NCBI RefSeq assembly: GCF_030013905.1
Contig: NZ_CP124862.1
Coordinates: forward strand, 3,537,051-3,601,050
Direction: 5' to 3'
DNA from: Petroclostridium sp. X23
GTDB lineage: Bacteria > Bacillota > Clostridia > SK-Y3
DNA length: 64,000 nt
Numbering within the stretch: the stretch's first letter is position 1; each line of letters opens with the position of its first letter. Shown in pieces: positions 57,125 to 64,000 of the stretch. Both the position numbers and the translations under genes were made by a program. The notes beneath the pieces were generated by a model. That model searched no databases. It was not told the origin of the DNA and worked only from the letters and a program-made list of their open reading frames with translations.

Positions 57125-58156
57125 TTGGAGTTGAGTTGTAAGCCCTTAGATATGAGAAAAACATATCTCATCACTGGAGCTGCCGGGTTCATTGGATACT
57201 TCTTGTCTAAGAAACTTCTGGAGCAAGGTTGCCGGGTGATTGGGATGGATAATATTAATGATTATTATGATGTGAATCTTAAGTATTCACGTTTGGATTT
57301 GCTTAAGCCCTTCGAGAAGTTCACCTTTATTCAAGGCGATATTTCGGATAAGGATATGGTTATGAATGTTTTTAGAGAATACAGACCAAGCATCGTAGTA
57401 AATCTGGCGGCCCAAGCAGGGGTACGGTACTCGATAGAGAATCCGGATGTATATATGCAAAGCAATATTATTGGCTTTTTTAATATCCTTGAGGCGTGTA
57501 GATATCATCCGGTAGACCACCTCGTTTATGCATCATCAAGCTCTGTATATGGAGCTAATAAAGAAGTTCCATTTGAAGAGTCAGACTTTGTAGATACGCC
57601 GGTTTCGCTTTATGCGGCAACCAAGAAATCAAATGAACTAATGGCATATACTTATAGCCATCTTTACAAAATTCCGGCTACAGGGCTTCGGTTTTTTACA
57701 GTCTATGGTCCTATGGGGAGGCCGGATATGGCGTACTTTGGATTTACTGACAAATATTTTGCGGGCGAAGCTATTAAGATCTTCAATAACGGAGATTTTG
57801 ATCGCGACCTTTATCGAGACTTTACATACGTTCATGATATTGTGGAAGGTATTGAGAAACTTCTGAGCAATCCATCTAATGATGATGTACCGCATAAAGT
57901 TTTTAATATTGGAAATAACAGCCCAGAGAGATTGATGGTATTTATTGAAACACTGGAAAGATGTCTGAGTAAAGCTGCAGGCAGACAAATAGTTTTTGAT
58001 AAGATATTTGAGCCCATTAAGCCAGGAGATGTACCAGCTACCTACGCGTCTACTGATTTACTTCAGGAAGCAGTAGGGTTTAAGCCTAAAACACCGATAC
58101 AGGAAGGCTTACAGAAATTTGCGGATTGGTATGTTGAATACTATAGAGTGAAGTAG
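57125..58156 (+). CDS. UDP-glucuronate 4-epimerase-like NAD-dependent epimerase
   Basis: 343 residues. NAD motif TGAAGFIGYFLSKKLLEQG, catalytic YAATKKSNE (YxxxK) and YASSSSVYG. The segment DNINDYYDVNLKYSRLDLL is typical of UDP-glucuronate epimerases of the LpsL/CapI type, which turn UDP-glucuronate into UDP-galacturonate. TTG 57125 is the likely start, 5 bases after GAAAGGAG; an ATG at 57152 has no binding site. With the dehydrogenase it supplies uronic acids for the polymer. Confidence 0.92.
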   Translation: MELSCKPLDMRKTYLITGAAGFIGYFLSKKLLEQGCRVIGMDNINDYYDVNLKYSRLDLLKPFEKFTFIQGDISDKDMVMNVFREYRPSIVVNLAAQAGVRYSIENPDVYMQSNIIGFFNILEACRYHPVDHLVYASSSSVYGANKEVPFEESDFVDTPVSLYAATKKSNELMAYTYSHLYKIPATGLRFFTVYGPMGRPDMAYFGFTDKYFAGEAIKIFNNGDFDRDLYRDFTYVHDIVEGIEKLLSNPSNDDVPHKVFNIGNNSPERLMVFIETLERCLSKAAGRQIVFDKIFEPIKPGDVPATYASTDLLQEAVGFKPKTPIQEGLQKFADWYVEYYRVK

Positions 58157-58193
58157 GCACATTCGAGTTTTTGAGTTACTATGATAATATATA

Positions 58194-58233
58194 ATATCCA
58201 GTAGATATAGTTTAGTCTAGTGGGTATTTTTTG
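58194..58233 (+). terminator. intrinsic terminator after the epimerase gene
   Basis: ATATCCAGTAGAT pairs with GTCTAGTGGGTAT (12 of 13, with G-U pairs) and is followed by six T. It ends the nucleotide-sugar group. Confidence 0.75.
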
Positions 58234-58264
58234 TCTTTTGATAGAACATCTATTCGGATGTCCG

Positions 58265-58290
58265 TCAAAGGCAAAGGTGCCAGTTACTTG
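58265..58290. repeat. short interspersed repeat (AGGTGCCAGT...CTTGA), three copies
   Basis: AAAGGTGCCAGTTACTTGA here, GGCATAGGTGTCGGGTACTT at 53757 and AAGGCATAGGTGCCAGTCGC at 59355. All lie at or just after gene ends. The motif resembles REP units linked to RAYT transposases in other bacteria; no RAYT gene is in the window. Confidence 0.55.
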
Positions 58291-58476
58291 AGTTATTGAC
58301 TTATTAACATTGAGTGCAAAGCTACAGAATATTAATGGTTCCGTCAAATATATGTTTTGAATGATCCGGTATTTTTCCTGTGGTAATTACACTTCTCAAA
58401 CAAAATTCGATGGAATAATGAAAAGAAAAGTGATAGACTATATTTATAAAGTAATTGTGGAAAGGGTGGACAAGAC

Positions 58477-59361
58477 ATGGGTACTAAAAAGCTGATACGT
58501 TTTGATTGGGCCATTAAGTATATGCTTCGCAATAAAGTTAATTTTGATGTATTGGAAGCTTTTCTTTCGAACTTACTAAGAGAAAAAATTATTATAGAAG
58601 AAATTTTAGAGAGTGAAAGTAATCAGGAGGCGGAAAACCGTAAATTTAACCGCGTTGATCTAAAGTGTAAAGATTCTAAAGGGGAACAGATTATCATAGA
58701 AGTACAAAACCAACGTGAAGCGGATTACCTGCAAAGGCTGCTTTGGGGAACATCGAAAGCAGTTGTAGAGAGTATCGAATTAGGGGAAAAGTTCAGCGGG
58801 GTTGTAAAAGTAATATCCATAAGTATTCTGTACCATACTATGAGGCTTGATGAGAAAGAAAACACGGATTTTATTTATTATGGTTCCACAGAACTTGTTG
58901 GACTGCATACAAAAAAACCATTGGTACTTCATGAGTCCATCGCAAAAGGAGAGAAAGTGCCGCTGGTTACAAGTAAGGATGTATTTCCGGAGTACTACAT
59001 GATTTATGTAGAGAAATTCAATGATATGGTCAATGAAGATATAGATGAATGGGTTTATTTCTTCAAGCATGGAGAAATACGTGATGATTTTAAATCGCCT
59101 GGAATCTTGCTGGCTGCAAAAAAGTTGGATTATATGATGATGGGTGAAAAAGAAAGACGCGCATATGATGATTATTTAGCTTATTTAGGTCAGGAACTAG
59201 GGATTCTAGAGACAGCAAAAGAAGAAGGAAGAGAAGAAGGAAGAGAAGAAAAGGCGATAGAAATTGCTAAAAATTTGCTGGATATTCTAGATGATGAACT
59301 TATTTCATTAAAAACGGCACTTTCTATTGAAAAAGTAAAGGCACTAAGAGACAAGGCATAG
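58477..59361 (+). CDS. PD-(D/E)XK nuclease family transposase/Rpn-like protein
   Basis: 294 residues. The N-terminus RFDWAIKYMLRNKVNFDVLEAFLSNLL followed by NRKFNRVDLKCKDSKGEQIIIEVQN holds the nuclease core (VDLKC...IIIEVQ is the D-x(n)-ExQ site). The C-terminus has a tandem charged repeat, EEGREEGREEKA, common in this family, ending in an amphipathic helix. Related proteins promote RecA-independent recombination or are relics of mobile elements. AAAGGGTGG precedes the ATG. The 320-base spacer before it contains the terminator and short repeat listed above and nothing else I can support. Confidence 0.85.
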   Translation: MGTKKLIRFDWAIKYMLRNKVNFDVLEAFLSNLLREKIIIEEILESESNQEAENRKFNRVDLKCKDSKGEQIIIEVQNQREADYLQRLLWGTSKAVVESIELGEKFSGVVKVISISILYHTMRLDEKENTDFIYYGSTELVGLHTKKPLVLHESIAKGEKVPLVTSKDVFPEYYMIYVEKFNDMVNEDIDEWVYFFKHGEIRDDFKSPGILLAAKKLDYMMMGEKERRAYDDYLAYLGQELGILETAKEEGREEGREEKAIEIAKNLLDILDDELISLKTALSIEKVKALRDKA

Positions 59362-59542
59362 GTGCCAGTCGCTTGATTTAGGTAAGTGAATCGGCTGTAT
59401 TTAAGATGTATAGTAGATGAATGATTAAGAGCATAGGCATATCTTTACATTGACTGGGATGAGAATATGGAATATAATGGATTTTGCAGAATGATATGCG
59501 CAATACAAGAAAAGATAGTTAGCTTCTATGGAGGTGATTACA

Positions 59543-59849
59543 GTGTGCAAAGTAAATCCGAGAGTAGATTTTGCATTTGAATTATTATTCGGAAAAGAAG
59601 AAAGTAAGGATATCCTCATTGATTTTCTTAATGCTATACTGGCAGAGGAAAGAGATTTCTACGAAGCCAAGTTAAAATGGCTTCGTGATGAAGAGGCTTG
59701 CTATTAAAACTGCTTTAAATAAAGGGAGGAAAGAAGGAAGAGAAGAAGTAGCTAAGAATTTACTTTCAATGGGAATGACTGTTGAAATGGTAGCTCAGGC
59801 AACAAAATTATCTGCTGAAAGAGTAAAGACATTGATGTCAGGCAATTAA
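59543..59849 (+). pseudogene. second PD-(D/E)XK (Rpn-like) gene, internally deleted
   Basis: It starts at GTG after GAGGTGATT with CKVNPRVDFAFELLFGKEES and KDILIDFLNAIL, a typical family N-terminus. The frame then meets TAA at 59705. The end of the family sequence, LAIKTALNKGRKEGREEVAK... to ...KLSAERVKTLMSGN, is found at once in another frame. Roughly the middle 150-200 residues, including the catalytic core, are missing. It is an inactive relic next to an intact homologue. Confidence 0.82.
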
Positions 59850-59923
59850 TTTCTGAAGAAGTAAAAAAAGCTGCGGAGATAGGGATATTGCCGAATTATA
59901 TTTTAATGTTGGAAGGAGAACCC

Positions 59924-60715
59924 ATGTATAATAAGGAGTTGGATATATCAAAACACTTAGCGGTACAAGCCGGGATTGCTATTTTAGAAATCTATGAGAC
60001 TGACTTTAATATTGAAAAAAAAGAGGATAACTCACCTCTGACTTTAGCTGACCGCAACGCAAACGAAATTATAGTTAAAGGATTAAAAGACCACTTCTCG
60101 GATTACGCGATTCTATCGGAGGAATCTAAAGATGATAAAAGCCGGATGGAGAATGATTTTTGCTTCATCGTTGACCCCCTTGACGGCACCAAAGAGTTTA
60201 TTAAAAGAAACGGACAATTCACGGTTAACATTGCATTAGCGTATACGAATAAAGTTGTTATGGGAGTCATCTATGTTCCTGTTACGAAAGAGCTCTATTA
60301 CGCAAGTAAGGGACAAGGTGCTTATTTAGCAGTAGTTGAGAATGGTGAGACTAGAAGTGAGAATCAACGCCTTCAAGTTACAAATAAAGTAACAGATCTG
60401 ATCATGGTTGGAAGCAAGTCTCACTCTACAGAAAAGGAAGCTAAATTAATAGAAGATAACAAAGAAAAAATTAAAGAGACAAAGTCGGCAGGAAGTTCTT
60501 TAAAAGGTTGTATGGTGGCAAAAGGAGAGGCAGATATATATTATCGTTTTGGTTACACATGCGAATGGGATACAGGCGCTATGCAATGCATTGCTGAAGA
60601 AGCCGGCGGTATCTTCAAACAAATGGATGGTACCGATATGCTTTATAATCGACAAAATAACCTAAATGAAAAGGGTTTTTATATAGTCAATAAAAAAGAA
60701 AACATATGGGTCTGA
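59924..60715 (+). CDS. cysQ: 3'(2'),5'-bisphosphate nucleotidase CysQ
   Basis: 263 residues of the inositol monophosphatase superfamily. The lithium-sensitive metal site is complete: [20 protein letters not shown] and [17 protein letters not shown]. The family member CysQ hydrolyses 3'-phosphoadenosine 5'-phosphate (PAP), the by-product of PAPS-dependent sulfotransferases, to AMP. The start at 59924 follows AAGGAG by 5 bases; the upstream in-frame codons to 59888 have none. Its place 13 bases before cysD supports a PAP role over inositol phosphate. Confidence 0.9.
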   Translation: MYNKELDISKHLAVQAGIAILEIYETDFNIEKKEDNSPLTLADRNANEIIVKGLKDHFSDYAILSEESKDDKSRMENDFCFIVDPLDGTKEFIKRNGQFTVNIALAYTNKVVMGVIYVPVTKELYYASKGQGAYLAVVENGETRSENQRLQVTNKVTDLIMVGSKSHSTEKEAKLIEDNKEKIKETKSAGSSLKGCMVAKGEADIYYRFGYTCEWDTGAMQCIAEEAGGIFKQMDGTDMLYNRQNNLNEKGFYIVNKKENIWV

Positions 60716-60728
60716 GGGGGAGATATCT

Positions 60729-61628
60729 GTGAAAGAACTAACACATTTAGATCAGCTTGAAGCTGAAGCAATCTATATAATCAGGGAAGTTGCAGCAGAA
60801 TGTGAAAAACCTGTGATGCTTTATTCGATAGGTAAAGACAGTTCAGTTATGCTGCATCTTGCAATGAAGGCTTTTTATCCTGAAAAGCCGCCGTTTCCAT
60901 TTATGCATATTGATACGACATGGAAGTTTAAAGAAATGATAGCGTTTCGCGATAGAAAAGCAAAAGAGCTAGGCATCGAAATGATTGTTTATACAAATAT
61001 GGAAGGTGTCAAACAGGAGATGAATCCTTTTGACCATGGCCCCGCGTATACGGACATTATGAAAACGCAGGCATTGAAGGATGCGCTGGATAAGTATAAG
61101 TTTACTGCCGCCTTTGGTGGGGGAAGGCGTGATGAGGAAAAATCACGGGCAAAGGAAAGGATTTTCTCTTTCCGTAATTCAGCCCATGCATGGGATCCAA
61201 AAAACCAACGGCCTGAAATGTGGAAATTATATAATACCGGCATTAATAAAGGTGAAAGCATGAGAGTGTTCCCTTTGTCTAACTGGACAGAGAAAGATAT
61301 TTGGCAGTATATCAGACGTGAAAATATTGATATTGTGCCTTTATACTTTGCGAAAGAAAGACCTGTTGTTTGCAGAGATAACAATATCATTATGGTAGAT
61401 GATGATAGGATGAGGCTGCTGCCGGGTGAAAAAGTGGAGATGAAGATGGTTCGTTTTAGAACGTTAGGCTGCTATCCCCTCACAGGCGGTTGCGAGTCAA
61501 CTGCCAGCACACTGGATGAAATTATTGAAGAAACACTAGGTTCTATTACTTCTGAAAGAACAAGCAGGGTAATAGACCAAGAAGCAGCTGCCAGTATGGA
61601 AAGACGTAAGAGAGAGGGGTATTTCTAA
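60729..61628 (+). CDS. cysD: sulfate adenylyltransferase subunit CysD
   Basis: 299 residues, the usual length. The PP-loop [18 protein letters not shown] (residues ~32-49) belongs to the N-type ATP pyrophosphatase superfamily. [18 protein letters not shown] and [20 protein letters not shown] are the sulfate/APS-binding segments of CysD. With CysN it makes APS from sulfate and ATP, paid by GTP hydrolysis. It starts at GTG 60729 after AGGGGGAGA. cysNC follows within 2 bases. Confidence 0.96.
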   Translation: MKELTHLDQLEAEAIYIIREVAAECEKPVMLYSIGKDSSVMLHLAMKAFYPEKPPFPFMHIDTTWKFKEMIAFRDRKAKELGIEMIVYTNMEGVKQEMNPFDHGPAYTDIMKTQALKDALDKYKFTAAFGGGRRDEEKSRAKERIFSFRNSAHAWDPKNQRPEMWKLYNTGINKGESMRVFPLSNWTEKDIWQYIRRENIDIVPLYFAKERPVVCRDNNIIMVDDDRMRLLPGEKVEMKMVRFRTLGCYPLTGGCESTASTLDEIIEETLGSITSERTSRVIDQEAAASMERRKREGYF

Positions 61629-61629
61629 A

Positions 61630-63456
61630 ATGAAGAGTTTATTAAAATTTATTACCTGTGGTTCTGTGGATGATGGAAAATCAACGCTCATAGGGCATAT
61701 GCTCTATGACGCTAAATTGCTTTTTGCCGATCAAGAGAAGGCATTAGAGCTTGATAGTAAGATAGGAAGCCGTGAGGGCAAGATAGATTATTCTCTTTTA
61801 TTAGATGGATTGATGGCCGAAAGAGAGCAAGGAATCACCATTGACGTTGCTTACCGTTATTTTACAACAGATCATCGTTCATTTATAGTAGCAGATTGTC
61901 CCGGTCATGAGCAATATACCAGAAATATGGCGGTAGGCGCTTCTTTTGCGGATCTTGCAGTGATTCTGGTGGACGCATCACAAGGGGTTTTGACTCAGAC
62001 AAGACGTCATGCCAGGATATGCGCTTTAATGGGAATAAAACATTTTGTTCTTGCGGTGAACAAGATGGATTTAATTGATTATGATAAACATAGATTTGAT
62101 GAGATCAAACAAGATTTTTTAAGTCTTACAGCCAACTTCAATCTGGAAACAATACAAGTTATACCTGTTTCAGCAACAGAAGGAGATAATATTACAAAAC
62201 CGTCGTTACATACGCCTTGGTATAATGATTTGCCGTTACTTGCTTATCTCGAGCAAAGAGATGTGAGTAGTAATACTGATAATAGCGGATTTATAATGCC
62301 TGTTCAGAGAGTATGCAGGCCGAATCATACCTTTAGAGGATTCCAAGGGCAAATTGAGTCCGGCAGTATTTGTGTTGGAGAAGAGATCATCACATTACCA
62401 AGTAATGAGAAAGCGAAGATTAAAAGTATTTATGTTACAGATACTGAAAGAAATGAGGCGTTTGTGGGTCAGCCGGTTACTATCCAGCTTGACAGGGAAG
62501 TGGATGTATCCAGGGGTTGTGTCTTAGTTAAAGATGAAACGCTGGAATTGGCGGATATGTTTACGGCAGCATTACTATGGATGGATGACACTGAACTTGT
62601 TGCAGGCAGAAACTATCTCATTAAATGTGGTACTAAAATACTCCCCGCGATGGTAATGTCAATCAAGCATAAAATAGACATTAATTCCGGAAAGCATATT
62701 GCGGCCGAAAGACTATTTAAGAACGAAATGGCAGTCTGTGATATTGCGCTTTCAGAAAAAATGGTATTTGATAAGTTTGACAGGAATAAAGCCTTAGGTG
62801 AATTGATCTTAATAGACCGGGTAACCAATATGACGTCTGCCTGCGGTGTTATCGAGCATTCCCTTCGCAGGTCAACCAATGTAGTATGGCAAGATACCGA
62901 TATAACACGGGAAATACGTTCAAGGCAAAAAGGACAGAAACCGTTGACGCTTTGGTTTACAGGGCTTTCGGGATCAGGAAAATCAACCCTTGCCAATGAA
63001 GTAGAGAAGCGGCTGGTTGCGATGGGCAAGCATACCATGCTGTTGGATGGTGACAATATCCGGCATGGGCTTAATAAAAATTTAGGGTTCAAAGAAGTGG
63101 ATAGAGTTGAAAACATCCGAAGGATAGCAGAAGTATCTAAACTCATGAATGATGCGGGGATTATAGCAATTACTTCGTTTATTTCTCCTTATAAGAATGA
63201 TAGAGAAAATGCAAAAGAAATTATTGGGGATGAGTTCATTGAAGTTTTTGTGAGTACACCTTTGGAAGAATGTGAAAGAAGAGATATAAAAGGGTTATAT
63301 AAGAAAGCTAGAGCCGGGGAGATCCCTGAATTTACCGGTATATCGAGCCCGTATGAAAAACCGGATAATCCGGCTATTGAGATAGATACGAGCAAGCATT
63401 CGATCGAGGAAGCGACAGATATCCTTGTGAAGCAAATACTGAAATATATGGATTAA
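61630..63456 (+). CDS. cysNC: CysN-CysC fusion: sulfate adenylyltransferase GTPase and APS kinase
   Basis: 608 residues. Residues 1-430 form the EF-Tu-like GTPase CysN: GSVDDGKST (P-loop), REQGITIDVAYRYF, DCPGHEQYTRN and NKMDLIDYD. Residues ~440-608 are an APS kinase: WFTGLSGSGKSTLANEVEKRL, LDGDNIRHGLNKNLGF and the lid FISPYKNDRENAK. Together with CysD this yields PAPS directly, as in the NodPQ pair that feeds Nod-factor sulfation. Both active sites look intact. It ends the operon and is followed by a perfect 16-base hairpin. Confidence 0.96.
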   Translation: MKSLLKFITCGSVDDGKSTLIGHMLYDAKLLFADQEKALELDSKIGSREGKIDYSLLLDGLMAEREQGITIDVAYRYFTTDHRSFIVADCPGHEQYTRNMAVGASFADLAVILVDASQGVLTQTRRHARICALMGIKHFVLAVNKMDLIDYDKHRFDEIKQDFLSLTANFNLETIQVIPVSATEGDNITKPSLHTPWYNDLPLLAYLEQRDVSSNTDNSGFIMPVQRVCRPNHTFRGFQGQIESGSICVGEEIITLPSNEKAKIKSIYVTDTERNEAFVGQPVTIQLDREVDVSRGCVLVKDETLELADMFTAALLWMDDTELVAGRNYLIKCGTKILPAMVMSIKHKIDINSGKHIAAERLFKNEMAVCDIALSEKMVFDKFDRNKALGELILIDRVTNMTSACGVIEHSLRRSTNVVWQDTDITREIRSRQKGQKPLTLWFTGLSGSGKSTLANEVEKRLVAMGKHTMLLDGDNIRHGLNKNLGFKEVDRVENIRRIAEVSKLMNDAGIIAITSFISPYKNDRENAKEIIGDEFIEVFVSTPLEECERRDIKGLYKKARAGEIPEFTGISSPYEKPDNPAIEIDTSKHSIEEATDILVKQILKYMD

Positions 63457-63474
63457 CAATTTTATAGTAACAAG

Positions 63475-63519
63475 GTCTAAAGCTGCTAAACTCTTAATGA
63501 TAATTTAGCAGCTTTAGAC
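63475..63519 (+). terminator. hairpin after cysNC, probable terminator
   Basis: GTCTAAAGCTGCTAAA and its perfect reverse complement enclose a 13-base loop. The following AGTATAATATTTTTG has only a delayed T run, so termination efficiency is uncertain. Confidence 0.65.
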
Positions 63520-63606
63520 AGTATAATATTTTTGAATTTACTATAAACCCCCAAAGGATACTTTTAGCAATGATCATTATATGATATTAGTATTGGGATC
63601 CCGGTG

Positions 63607-63635
63607 TTGTATTCATGATAAATAAATGATACAAT
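63607..63635 (+). promoter_or_regulatory. promoter of the Rrf2-type regulator
   Basis: TTGTAT (63607-63612), 17 bases, TACAAT (63630-63635), about 45 bases before the ATG. The -35 is weak. Confidence 0.5.
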
Positions 63636-63681
63636 AACGAATAAATATAGTTATCAGTTATGAACCCAATGAGGTGTAGTA

Positions 63682-64000
63682 ATGAAATTGTCTAGAAAAA
63701 GTGAATATGCTTGTTTAGCTCTAATAGATTTAGCTCAAAGATATAATGAAGGACCGGTAAAGATTATAGACATATGTATTCGTAAGAATATTCCTAAAAA
63801 ATATCTGGAACAGATATTGATACTGCTCAAAGGCAGCGGATATGTAAAAAGTGTCAGAGGCGCGGCGGGAGGATATAAGCTGGCAAAACCGGCTGATCAA
63901 ATCAATGTGGCAGAGATTATACGGCTTATAGATGGACCGCTTGCACCTGTGGAATCCGTTAGCAAATACTTTTTTGAGCATACGCCTATCGAGCAAAGTG
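63682..64000 (+). CDS. Rrf2-family transcriptional regulator (cut by window end)
   Basis: 106 residues are seen. MKLSRKSEYACLALIDLAQRY, the recognition helix region IPKKYLEQILILLKGSGYVKS and the wing VRGAAGGYKLAKP are characteristic of Rrf2 proteins. Those of Gram-positive bacteria include CymR, which controls cysteine and sulfate genes with CysK. No conserved [2Fe-2S] cysteine cluster is visible in the part present, although that region normally lies near residues 90-110. GAGGTG precedes the ATG. Its position after cysDNC makes a sulfur-responsive role likely. Confidence 0.85.
   Translation, partial: MKLSRKSEYACLALIDLAQRYNEGPVKIIDICIRKNIPKKYLEQILILLKGSGYVKSVRGAAGGYKLAKPADQINVAEIIRLIDGPLAPVESVSKYFFEHTPIEQS

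Overview
The window reads as a chromosomal segment of a low-GC, Gram-positive anaerobe of the class Clostridia. The evidence is the gene order rpmG-secE-nusG-rplK-rplA-rplJ-rplL-rpoB-rpoC-L7Ae-like-rpsL-rpsG-fusA-tuf, an L10 leader in front of rplJ, AGGAGG-type ribosome binding sites, an S12 with the short insert seen in Lachnospiraceae-like clostridia, and an RpoB with a long acidic tail. I would not name a genus.

Layout. 1-2.7 kb: the 3' end of sbcC, a small coiled-coil membrane protein and a lone O-antigen-ligase-like protein. 2.7-7.5 kb: a sulfur/redox island with an ArsR-type regulator, a CoA-disulfide-reductase/rhodanese/TusA/DsrE fusion and a divergent FAD oxidoreductase, with a palindrome at the shared promoter region. 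7.5-8.2 kb: a spacer packed with repeats. 8.2-10.8 kb: a glucan phosphorylase. 11.0-28.5 kb: the transcription/translation cluster, in four promoter units (rpmG, rplJ, rpoB, L7Ae-like). 28.7-36.9 kb: two duplicated small membrane proteins, a 1960-residue pseudokinase/ATPase/hybrid histidine kinase, an orphan Phd-type antitoxin and an OmpR-type response regulator. 37.1-58.2 kb: a surface polysaccharide locus. It has a promoter with a long leader, PglF/E/C/D-like genes for a bacillosamine-type first sugar, an IS-disrupted glycosyltransferase, two GT2 enzymes, a Wzy polymerase, a group II intron, a carbohydrate sulfotransferase, a Wzx flippase, a decayed GHMP kinase, and a nucleotidyltransferase with UDP-glucose dehydrogenase and UDP-glucuronate epimerase. 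58.4-59.9 kb: an intact and a broken PD-(D/E)XK transposase-like gene. 59.9-64 kb: cysQ-cysD-cysNC, making PAPS and clearing PAP, then the start of an Rrf2 regulator.

How it fits together. The polysaccharide locus contains a PAPS-dependent sulfotransferase, and a few kilobases on are the genes that make its donor and remove its by-product. No sulfate-reducing gene is visible in the window. The best single hypothesis is a sulfated, uronate-containing cell-surface glycan in a Gram-positive anaerobe. One glycosyltransferase is interrupted by an IS whose exact removal, with one AAAT target copy, restores the reading frame.

A second theme is repeat load. Most spacers of the ribosomal cluster carry period-7 tandem tracts, usually as complementary pairs flanking the spacer. 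At least three further palindromic or terminal-inverted-repeat families occur. One copy of one family lies in frame inside the hybrid histidine kinase gene.
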